The notes beneath the pieces were generated by a model. That model was not told the origin of the DNA and ran no database searches. It was given only the letters and a program-made list of their open reading frames with translations. This document shows, in pieces, positions 1 through 9,969 of a stretch of 64,000 nucleotides of DNA; the first letter of the stretch is position 1; every line of letters begins with the position of its first letter. Source of the stretch: Datnioides undecimradiatus (taxonomy: Eukaryota; Chordata; Actinopteri; Lobotiformes; Datnioididae); contig WARS01003150.1 of the NCBI GenBank assembly GCA_008933995.1, positions 732,246-796,245 of the forward strand, written 5' to 3'. The translations under genes were made by a program, and so were the position numbers.

Positions 1-3000
1 TCTTGCCATACCATCAGGTCCAATCTGCAAGGAGAGAGGACACGATATACAAACAGCATTAAAGTTGACTTGAGGGACTGAAGATGCAGAGGCAAGTGTA
101 CCCTAAACAACATGGCATTTATTTCTCAGTGACTTTGACTGAGCTGAATTTCATCTAGTATATAGGTGGACAGAAAAGCGAAACATACTTGTCGGTCAAC
201 CTCTGGCAGCAATTGGAGCAGCTGCTGCTGTGAGTGTGTGGGAAAGGCTGAGAAGGTCCGCACATTGATGAGGGCTCTGATGTTGGTGTTGACCAGGATG
301 GAGCCTGGTGTTTCAAAGTCTACATCCACCCCTCCTCGACTCCTCTTCATTGGCCCTGCCACAGCAAAGGCCTTGTTTAACTAAACTGCTTTAGGCTAAT
401 GCTAAAGCCATCTTCAGGTTCATGCAAGTACACACACACAAAGTCTGGACCTGTTGTTCTTACCTGAGGGGACGTGCTCTCCATTCACTTTTAGAGGAGT
501 GAGGACAACACGAGGCATCATGACTGCTTTCTTCCTCTGTCTTCCTGACTGTAACAACACAAATGGCAGAATGGGCAGGTGGTCATCTTGATAAAATAGT
601 CATTCAGGAGTTAGACACTATTCACACTGATGCATTCTTAAACAAACAAACACTAGAGATTTGTTCTGAAATCCTTGACTAATGAAAACGAATTTTTCAT
701 TGTCAGCATGGGGCAGGCACAGGCTTCATGCAGAGTACTCACCTGTCTTGAGCGGCTCAGTCTCGTCTGAGCGTGTTGAGCATGTTGGGTCTGCTGTGTG
801 TCTGTGCGTCCCTGCTGTCCTGCTGCTCTGCTGAGGCGGGTCTGAGGCTGGGTGCTGGGAGCCTGGAGCTCTGTGGAGCAGGAGGCACTGGAGGAGCTCT
901 CATCCACCGAGGCTTCAAGTCAGAGAAAAACCACTTACAACTCTACTCTGTCACTAACATTTCTAAACTGCAAACATATTCTATTAACATTTACAAGAGA
1001 GGTGTGCAGTGGCTGACACGTGTTTTTTGGTTGTCATTATTTAGAAGCAAACGTGCACACCAGTGCATGATGTACTACTGTACAGACTAGACACACTGCT
1101 GTTCATCTGTATGTGTCCTATCTTTAACAAACACTACAAAGACAGTTATCACATTTTTTTTATCTTAGTAGACATCATAAAACAGCAGCTTCTATCTGCA
1201 GCTGATTCACTTCAGTTACTCGTCCGTCACTTACAGATTAGATGAAGCCAATAGAGAATGAAACTGTAACCACACTGGCATAATAATGCTGGAGACATAC
1301 ACTTTGCATGCTAGACCATAAAGCTAAGTGTCAAGAGGAAGCTCTCAGTCGATTTACATTCCAACCCCCACCTATGATCAGGAGCTCTGGGTATGAACAG
1401 AGAAAGGTTGTGGTGATGGAGGTGGGCCACCTTTATTTCAAATAAGAATATTCTATAAGCTTCTGATAGTCAGGATCAGGATGAGTTTGATGGTAAAGCT
1501 GGTAAGCCTTAAAAAGCAAATCCTCCCTGCAATGAACTAGTCAATCCAACAAAACTGACACCAAGTCCTCTGGTGTAATGAGGTCACTGATACGTGGCGT
1601 CGTGTTACCGTCATTGTCTCCACTGGCAGCAGCATTGGTTTCAGTTGAGTCGCAGCTCTCCTGCTCAGTGGCCTCAGTGGGTCCAACTGAGGCCATAGCA
1701 GAGCATGCTGCCGATGTGCTGCTGGAGGATGGGGCGGTGGTGCTGCCGGTCGGCTCTGTTGGAGTCTCCGACTCTGATGCTGTCTTTGTCCACTGCAGGG
1801 CATTCTTCTACAAAGTGTGTACAAAACAAAGATGGGGTTAGCGAGTCCATCTTCACATGGGGTAACCAGTAATCTCTGCATGTGGAGCCACACCACAGAG
1901 TCTATTTTTGATGCTTTGCATCAAATGACACATTGAAATAATGTGTGATCACGGTTCAGTACCTTAAGGGTGAACAGGCTCATTCGTCCAGGCAGCTTGA
2001 AGAAGATGCTGTTCTTGACTCTGTCTCCCCTCACCTGAGAATGTAGCATGGTGACCAGGCAGGCCAAAGGAGCTGTGCCACTGCAGACACACATACATAC
2101 ACTTCTAATTAGACAGTGAAGACTGTGAACATAAATTAAGTGCTGAAGACCCGTCAGTGCCTAATGCTCACACATTTGTCATAAAGTAAAGATACAACAA
2201 TACAATGCACACAATGAGACAATATAAACACGGAAACTGTCAGATGCCATTCAGGCTTAGTCCACAGTGCGGAAGTGACCGTGTTTGACGGCTACCTCCC
2301 CAACTGCTGCAACTTCAACATGTGTGCTGTTGACACAAAGAACGTCTCTGCTGCGGTGCTGCAGCTGCACTGCTCCTGCCTGCCCCTCTCCTTATACATC
2401 AAGTTCGTCTTTGATAACGGTCATTGATAATATAAAGTTTCATCAGTGATCAAATGCTGGTTAGACTCAACAAATCCATCATTCAACTATTGTTCACAGG
2501 ATATTCTTCCAGACCATTAAAAAGATCCAAACTGTGTTCATTTTGGTATTTTCAGAAAAATATTTATGTAATGAGGTGGATGAGGACAATATCATGGAGG
2601 TGAAGGGGAGTTTTAGGGGCGCAGCTCTGCAGAGGGGAAGAAGGATAAAGAAAGAGCACCATCGCTGTCTGAAATGAAGAATGCAATCTGCATTTCCTTG
2701 TCTGCTGCATGCGGGTTTCAACAACTTTGACTTGTACGTCACTTTGCCAAAGAACTAATCTTGCATGTTTTTTTGCTAGAATCGTGTGAATTACAGAAAA
2801 AACAGGCATGTCTTGTTGAAGGTCACATCATCACTGGGGAACAGAACAACAGTCCCAGTAGAAGAAAAGCTGCAGTGCCAAAGAACACGGGTGCGTCAGA
2901 TCAGGAGGACATGCTGGTTGTTTTCTCCAGCATTCATGAGGTTGTGCAACGTTGATTCTTTCTCCAGGGTCACACTGACTTTCAAGTTGTGAGCTGGAAT

Positions 3001-6000
3001 TGAAGTGTTATGGGGTTGTGGAGAAAACAAAACTGACTCTTTACCAGTTAGATTTAACTTCGGGATGGTGTCATTCTATCTAACTTTCACGCACCTTTCT
3101 TCAACCAATACTTTCACCTAAATTCTAATTCCTGCATTAATCAAATTTAATTAGTTTAAATTTAAGTTTAGTTTATTTAGTTTAAGAGAGTTGTCATCAC
3201 CTGAAACTATAAAGAATAAAAATGACTACAACTAATTTTTTCCTAAAGACTAAGTCTAAACCTAGACTAAGTCTAAATCTGAAACAGCTGCCAAAGTGAA
3301 CACTTCTGATCACACACCGGCTCTACTCTGCAAGTAGTTGTTTTCTCCATAACCCCTCCACATGAAGACTGGCTTTGATAACCATGTGGAAATGTTCACG
3401 AGCAACCTCCCAGACGCACAAGTACAACAGCCTTTAACTCCAGTTGTGCTGGTTATCACATGACCTACCTCGGCATGCTAACTCACTGGTCCTGGCTGGC
3501 AGCTAATACACACTTGTTATAAACATGCTTGAAATAGCACCTTGTTTATAATGTGGGGACCAGTATTCTTTTCAGTGGGAAAGCGGTCACAGACATTGGT
3601 CCCCACTGTATGTGCAGTGGTTAGAAAAGGTCACCTATGAAATAGCACGTTTGTAATGTGTGAAGACAAATAGCAATTCTAACAGAGCCCAGGAGGTTTA
3701 CTGCTAAAATATCCTTGGATGGTCCTTGGATGGTGAGCCCTGTGAGCTTGGTACCAAACAGATCTTTCAGAATGAAGTCCTCAAAGTTCAACCTGTGTCT
3801 CAGACATTTCCCAACATGGTTTGCTATAACTACAAGCATCTTCCGGCATAATTCAGATAAGCTTGAACGCACATTTGCCACATTACCTACGGTCCAGACA
3901 GGTGCGGAACAGGAAACTGTCCCACTAAGAACAGATCAGTGTTGCTGCTGGTCTCATAGCAGCCTCCATAATGAGTTTAATGCTCCTGATAATTACGTTG
4001 TCTTTGTCCTTCTGGAATTTTGATTTCACTTATAAGAACATGGTTAATATTTACAACGTTGTTATTTCTGTCTTCACACTTCAAAACGCACAACTTCATA
4101 AGGGTGAGTTGACTTTTTATATGTACTGTTTATTGTTGTGATGAAAAGACTACACACACCAGGACAACTGAGTTTAACCATATTGCTCATTTAAGCTAAT
4201 GAAAACTGAAGCTGATGAAAACCGTGGAACTAAAATTGAGTAAATATAATAAAATACATCACTGAGCAGCTGAAAGACACTGATATGTGGACTATGGACT
4301 GAGACTTTCCGTTATTCAAAACAACAAAGTGTGGTACATTAATGATCCAGCCCACACCAGGATATTAACATAAACACTATTTTATTCATTTACATCTATA
4401 AGTCATAAAAAACATAAAGGAGCAAACATGTTGCAAATATTAATGCTTCTACTGGCCGTCATGTGAGCTGCATCACTGATTCTTTTTGTTAAAATGCCTC
4501 CTACCAGCTGACACCCAGCAGAGCAGCACTGCTGTGCAGGGTTTTTTTTCAGTTTTTCAGTCAACAATGTTCACATTTGAAAAATCATTTCAGAGCAACA
4601 GGGCCATTGCGAATTCAGTTTGTATCATTTAGAGAAGAAACAAGGAATCCAAATTGGATACAACTAACGGTATAATACACATTAATTCTGTTGCCTATTG
4701 TTTAAATATAGCAACGCTGTAAGAATTACAGAATTACAGCACTGGGTGCATTGTGTTTGCCTTAACCATGCAAACAGACTGCACCAGCAGTAAGCAGGGA
4801 GTAAGCATGAGTAGGCCTCAGAGAATATGACAGAGCATGAAAAGGAGGAGAGGCGTGTGCAACAAAAACCTACCTCCTGTTTGGATCAGCAGCAGGCCAG
4901 TGGTCCATGTTAGAGGGAATAAAAACAGACTGTTATAACAACGCTGACTGACACGTTCTATTGATGCATGTGCTGTGCGATCAGCAGACAATAAATACTG
5001 CAATGCGTGACGAATACAAAAGATAATCATTACCAACATGAGAATGAAAGTTAGGGCTATTTGGGAATTCAACTCTATATTTCACAGCAATTCATATCAA
5101 AATGTCACTCTGCTATCCTACTTGTTCTATTTACTATTTCTATGTGTGTATGTGTGTGTGTGTGTGTGTGTCTCTGACCGCATCTCCTTCAGCCCCTTGG
5201 TCTGGATGACATGGAGGATTTGTTTAGGAGTCATGGGTGCATCAGAGAAGTTCTCCAACACCTGGAAAATATCCACAAAGTTTTAAAACACACAGAATAT
5301 ATTTTAATACAATCTTAAGGATCTTGATCTAGACTACAGCCAGTGCCTCAAAGACCGAAGAAACCTTTAATGATTTTGCATTATCACCACCTGAAAAATT
5401 ATGAACAATTTACTGCCAAAAAACAAAAGACAAAATGAATGTCTCATTATTTATTAGGGTTATCTGGACTAACATGTGATTTGACATTGCACTCCAAGGG
5501 TAACATTGGAATAATCTCCCTGAAACGGCATCCTGAAAGTCTAAAAGTGGTTTGAGACAATTTGCCAGTTTCCCAATACTTTCCATTTCATGATTTAGAG
5601 AAGTCGTGAACTCATTGAATACTTGAGATTTGGCCTAAGCTCTGAGTTCACGTCTAGGTTGTTGTTGTTGAATGTGGAGCTGCTGATGAAATGAACTCTT
5701 AAAAAAAGGTGCACCTGTGTAATCTAATTCAACAGCCTGCTCATAAACTCCACAAAGATAATGATGTTTAATTATGATTGATGCTGTTAGAGAGGCAGAA
5801 TCTACCCATTACTATTACTGCAGTGGTATGGTATTTTGCGGTGGGGTTGATCCTCGGCAGATTACCGATTACCAAAACTCAAATACTAAAGAGGGGAGAG
5901 GGGACTTCTCAGGTCACCTGAACAAAAGTCCTCATAAGCTTGATTGTGAATATTAAGTGTGATGGTAGAATATAATAGGGCTGATGTACTGGATTGCACA

Positions 6001-7377
6001 TAGTTGCAGGTGGTGCAGTGGCTAAGTCAGTGAGCTGCAGCATTGAGTTCAATTCTAAGTACAATCAAGAGCAATTCAATCCTTTCCATATATTTAATCT
6101 GCCGTCAGTTTAAAAAAGAATTTAAAAACGTCCAACTGCTCTTTGACCTCCTCTGTCTTGACAAAGAGTGTGTATTGCCCCCAATTCATAGTATGCATCA
6201 CGCCCATGTTTTTGAATTTATGTAATTATGCATCTAACACACAGTGGATGCGTTTTTCTGTTCATCTGGAGCAAAATCTGGTCGTTCACTTTCCACCTCC
6301 CTGCATTTGCTCATGTTATGCATCTGCTGTCTGAGTAGCATGCAAGGGCCTGCTCATCCAAAATAGAGCCAACTAGTGAGCCCCCTGCCCTCACACTGGA
6401 TATGAACACTTAACACTGTGGAAAACCCACGCCTGATCACAACTCTGATCACAAATATGGTCATCTGACATGCGGTCATTTGCCTTAACCATGCGGTTGT
6501 CAGTGTGCGCTTTATGCTTTCAATACAATTAATCTGCTATGAAAACAACCCCCCGCCCCCAGCACGCTTGTGTTTTACGTTTGATTTTCAATTGTGTATT
6601 ATAGCTAAGTTTCACTTGTTTTTTTAAAAAAATATTAATGTTGCCTCTCGTTGGGCTTTGGACAGGGTCTAGTTGATTTAACGAACACTGACAGAACTTT
6701 CCATTTTCCTGCACCGTTTCGTGGCAAAGTGGGTACCCTGGACAGCTGAGGTGGTGGTGGTTAGCGTTAGCTTTTAGCTCTGTTAGCATGCATTATGGTC
6801 AACAACATTAGCTACGATTACACTGAATTTAGCATTACAGTAGCTCACTGAGTTTTAAAATGAAAGATGTTAGGTTTTATTGACTGGTTTGTTCATGAGG
6901 GGTGTAATCTTGGCGTAACACCGGCGTATCTTTTGAGTTTCTTGGGTTGCTCAGATGGTAATTAGCGCAGGGCTAGCTTGCCCGCTGCCTAGCAAACAAA
7001 GAGCTTAGAATACGAGAGGTGGATGTTAGCGTGCTAGCCAGCGTTAGCATGCTGCGCTACGCATATTTTAATATCACCAGCCAGCAAGACGCACAGCTAA
7101 TGTAAAATATGCCCCTCCAGCCACATTTAAACCAAACACAACCCACCTTCTGGCTAAATTAGCACTGCTGTGTTGATAGCTAGCTGGTATTGTAGCAGTG
7201 CTCAGGCTGTGGTCGTGTGGAGAATCTCCAAACACAACAACACACCATGGTCCGTCGCCTCACATGAATCCATACAAAATATCCATGCATCTAGATAAAT
7301 ACTCAAAATAGAGTGTTTACCATGCGAGCCGCCTCAGCCCAGGTCCGCTCCTTCTTTCTCTTTTGTTTGTCCTTCAT
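1..7377 (-). CDS. asxl1: asxl1, N-terminal part (gene runs off the left edge)
   Basis: ASXL1 is a chromatin scaffold that activates the BAP1 H2A deubiquitinase and interacts with Polycomb and nuclear receptors. Coding exons seen, in transcript order on the minus strand: 7377-7321, 5261-5179, 2080-1963, 1807-1609, 912-743, 548-464, 355-189 and 24-1 (cut). All have AG/GT boundaries and compatible phases, giving 301 codons. The start [19 protein letters not shown] is the family start with the usual 19-codon first exon. Residues about 11-86 form the HARE-HTH domain ([16 protein letters not shown], then PLACL and [14 protein letters not shown]). An acidic/Ser linker follows, with [14 protein letters not shown]. 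From about residue 240, MKRSRGG then [12 protein letters not shown] and LLPEVDRQ are the start of the DEUBAD domain. ASXL2 and ASXL3 have different first-exon sequences, so asxl1 is preferred. A 3-nt microexon known in human between the second and third exons here was not located; the frame is open without it. Confidence 0.93.
189..1807 (-). CDS. asxl1: asxl1 linker exons and start of DEUBAD
   Basis: Exons 1807-1609, 912-743, 548-464 and 355-189 join in phase. The first begins KNALQWTK and is Ser/Thr/Ala-rich; the junction at 1609/912 reads SGDNDASVDE, as in ASXL1. The third encodes a basic stretch followed by [15 protein letters not shown]. The fourth holds [16 protein letters not shown] and ends PEVDRQ at a GTATGT donor. 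The intron 356-463 is only 108 bp. The human linker segment between the KVNG and MKR motifs is absent from the joined product. Confidence 0.9.
1963..5261 (-). CDS. asxl1: asxl1 HARE-HTH (ASXN) exons
   Basis: Two exons, 5261-5179 (83 nt) and 2080-1963 (118 nt), encode the winged-helix-like HARE-HTH domain, thought to bind DNA. The joined reading gives KEM, then Arg across the junction, then GTAPLACL and ends in FTLK. Between PLACL and KLPGR the peptide is [19 protein letters not shown]. This is about three residues longer than, and clearly different from, the strongly conserved human segment. The 2081-5178 intron contains a Tc1-like fragment at about 3615-3880. Confidence 0.88.
3553..3606. repeat. 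Short inverted repeat
   Basis: GTGGGGACCA at 3553-3562 is followed by its exact reverse complement at 3597-3606, giving a 10-bp arm and a 34-nt loop. It may be a MITE-type relic next to the Tc1-like fragment. No function is implied. Confidence 0.4.
3615..3880. mobile_element. Tc1-like transposon fragment
   Basis: This stretch begins CAGTGGTTAGAAAAGGT and continues ATGAAATAGCA, like the left end of the Tc1-like copies in vps13d. Its part at 3725-3835 closely matches 39160-39275 (shared words include GGTACCAAACAGATCTTT and AAGTTCAACCTGTGTCTCA). It is truncated at the right and carries no open transposase. It lies in an asxl1 intron. Confidence 0.65.
5137..5171. repeat. (GT)n microsatellite beside asxl1 exon 2
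   Basis: A TGTGTGTATGTGTG-type run ends 8 bp from the asxl1 exon donor at 5179. On the transcribed strand it is an AC-rich tract immediately after the 5' splice site. Confidence 0.75.
7321..7377 (-). CDS. asxl1: asxl1 coding exon 1
   Basis: This exon encodes 19 residues, a basic start followed by TWAEAARM. The GT donor lies at 7320-7319. The exon length of 57 nt equals the first coding exon of mammalian ASXL1. The 5' UTR continues upstream (positions above 7377); its start is not determined. Confidence 0.92.
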
Positions 7378-7655
7378 TTCCTCTGCGCTTGTGTCTGCGG
7401 CTAGCCTGCTGTGTCTACAAAGCAACCTGAATACGATGGCGAGTTAGCTGCTTAGCAAAATGGCTAACTACGTTCTAGGTTAACTGTATAGATCCAAAAC
7501 AAGACGTTCCGTCCAGTCTCCGATAATTGTCGCTACTGTGTGCAGTGCCTTGTCTAAACTAGCTCAACACACATCGTCTATGGCACAGAAGCAATGTGAG
7601 TGCAGGGCTGGCTGTGGTGCTGCTGCAGGACAAGCCTCTATGGAATGCAACAACC

Positions 7656-7719
7656 AGGTCAAAGGTCAAACCCTCCGCAGGAATGCAACAAAACAGCGTC
7701 CAGCCCTCCGCATGCAAAT
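7656..7719. promoter_or_regulatory. DR1 element and octamer upstream of asxl1
   Basis: AGGTCAAAGGTCA at 7656-7668 is a perfect direct repeat with 1-bp spacing, the class bound by RXR heterodimers and HNF4. ATGCAAAT at 7712-7719 is a consensus octamer. They lie about 280-340 bp upstream of the asxl1 start codon. Motif match only; occupancy is inferred. Confidence 0.4.
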
Positions 7720-9000
7720 AGTACATTTGAACACATGCTGCATACAAATAATGGCATTTGGCATCAGAATAGCGCAATTAAGATTGAACCTTCCACCCCT
7801 CGGCAGATATTATATAGATTAACCACATACCACGTAACAATTGAGTCAATCTATCAGAACAAAATGTTAAATAATATTTTTATTTTAAAAAATGTTGATA
7901 TTATATATTTGAAGCAGCTTTTACCGTGAACAGATAACAGACAACACAGGAAAATAAACACACCTAGAGCCACATTTAGAGCACTTTGGTGATTAGATGT
8001 CATTAAAACGCTCAGCGTTCACCTAGACCTTTATAGTCAGGTAGGACAAAGGTAAAGATTAACAGCAAGGATACTGGTGCATTATATTATTCATATTTGC
8101 TTTTTTTTTCATCCATGCAGAGAGATTTGTTTTAACTGGTCCCTGTTGAGGAGGGATCTGGTTTTGAGATTTGTGCTTCCTCCTTTAAAGTCCCTATGAC
8201 AGCGGTTGATGGCAAAGCCAAAATTTCCCCTTAAACAAAGAACATTACCAAAATCAAGTATCACTCTATTTACAGCTCAATAACCTTCCTTTATGCTTTC
8301 ATGTCACGTTAAATCCACTGTTGGAAAAAACTCTTAATGGTGGTAGAAAAAGAAATCTGAGTCAGAGACCTTACTGTCTGTACTGAGCACTCCACCTTGG
8401 TTTATTGAGTCCGACAGCTACTTCCATCAAGCATTAACATTAATGCTCACTGTGAAGACAGTTCACATATCAGACCACCAGTAGTTAATTCATTGGTTGG
8501 GATCAACAGAGTTATTCCGCAGTGAGTTTACAAATTAAAGACATCACTTTGAGCTTAAAAATGTGCTGGGTATTTAATTTTTTTGGACATTTTTTGACCA
8601 AATGATTCATTGATAATGCAATTGTGAGTAAGTCATTTCTAATCTGGAAGGTACCCAAAACTATTACAGAGAAAAAACGGCGGTATGTTTACATCACAGT
8701 TTGTACACCGTGATCGCTCTCTTGTTCAATATAGACCATTATATCCATCATAAGAGCAGAAAAACACAATCACTTTGCCTGCAGAATAGCGAGGTTAAAG
8801 AGAAAACAGATTAGAATAATTCACTGAGTAAAGAACAGAAAACAGGTGAAAGTCAAAATGATATTGTCAGATTTCTGAGGATAAGTCACTATAATTATGA
8901 ATACTCTTTTTCCAATATAATCCTTATTATATATACAATTATGGAAAATTGTGTGAACATTTTCAGTAAATTTACAACATGTGTATCATGTTTTCTAACT
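7720..9000. other. Intergenic, no gene seen
   Basis: This is AT-rich sequence between the asxl1 promoter and the LINE remnant. I see no exon-like open frame with family similarity, RNA gene or clear repeat. Confidence 0.5.
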
Positions 9001-9600
9001 GACCAAACATATAAGTGATCCTGTCAGATACATAGGAGTGATATTTGACTCCAGCATCAAATCTGACAGTTTTCTATCTATTTTCCAGCACATAAGGAAT
9101 ACTGTTAGAATCCCTTCACTTTAAGGATACTGAACTCATCACATGTTCATTTTGTGACACATAATCTGAGACCTCCTTACAAGATGGATCTTCTGCTGTA
9201 AAACAAATGGAATGACTTGCCCGGGGTACTCAGTCAACAAAACAAGTACCTCTTTTAAGCAATTACTAAAAACCAGTGTTTATTCTGTAGTTTTACTATA
9301 CTTTAACACTATTAACCAACACCCAAGCTTGTTTTTGGTGGATGATATGTCATCTGCTGTGAAATGCTGGTGTTTCATAGTCAAGGCAGATGGTTGCCCA
9401 GGATCTGCCCGAGGTTTCTGTCTGTTAAGGGGAAGTTTTTCCTCATCTCTGTCACCAAGTGCTTGCTCATGGTGGAACTGTTGGGTGTAACTGATAGTAA
9501 TGAGTTTGGTCAAGACCCGCTCTGTATGTTAAGTGCCCTGAGATGACCTTGGTTGTGACTTGGGCCATACAAATAAAATTGACTTGCACTGAAACATGTT
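9000..9600 (+). mobile_element. LINE remnant (L2/Rex1-like) with 3' tail
   Basis: At about 9030-9120 a broken frame reads GVIFDSSIKSDS and QHIRNTVRI, like the C-terminal part of fish L2-type reverse transcriptases. From 9390 the sequence follows the familiar fish LINE 3' end: GAGGTTTCTGTCTGTTAAGG, then GTGCTTGCTCATGGTGGAAC, then TAAGTGCCCTGAGATGACCT, ending CAAATAAAATTGACTTG near 9590. The copy is 5'-truncated and has no intact ORF. The family name is from memory of the tail. Confidence 0.75.
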
Positions 9601-9821
9601 TTAAACCGCTAATCATTAAACTAAACTGGATCTAAAGTGAGTCATGTCCCAGCTAAAGCACTTACTGATGTGAGAAGAAGGCATTCAAACACTAGATACA
9701 GATGATCACATCACTTCACACCATATTCAGATTTAGGATTGTTTTCATTTAGTCTAATTCTAAAGTAAAATGTTTAAGGATACTCATGGTAGTGCTTTGT
9801 GACAGACAGAAATACATACAT

Positions 9822-9872
<51 letters not shown>
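9822..9872. repeat. (GT)n microsatellite
   Basis: About 24 GT units lie 60 bp upstream of the CRE in the plagl2-like promoter. Alternating purine-pyrimidine DNA of this length can adopt Z-form and is usually polymorphic. Confidence 0.95.
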
Positions 9873-9873
<1 letters not shown>

Positions 9874-9931
9874 CCTGTTGGAGTTCCTCTGAGCCCAGCA
9901 TAGATGCACTATACTATGTTAGCCCTGGGTG

Positions 9932-9957
9932 TGACGTCACTCTCCCAGAATGCATGG
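9932..9957 (+). promoter_or_regulatory. CRE plus ZNF143-like motif, plagl2-like promoter
   Basis: TGACGTCA at 9932-9939 is a perfect palindromic CREB/ATF site. It is followed at once by CTCTCCCAGAATGCA, which fits the ZNF143/STAF core (CCCAGAATGCA). Both motifs are typical of TATA-less promoters close to the start site. The strong splice donor at 10072 lies about 120 bp downstream. Confidence 0.5.
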
Positions 9958-9969
9958 CTTCCAGCGCGG

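Noticed and set aside
5720..7300. A gene in asxl1 intron 1 from several 60-90 codon frames
   Set aside because: The frames lack homology and codon bias. The repeated TTAGC/GCTAGC words there are ordinary in teleost intronic DNA.
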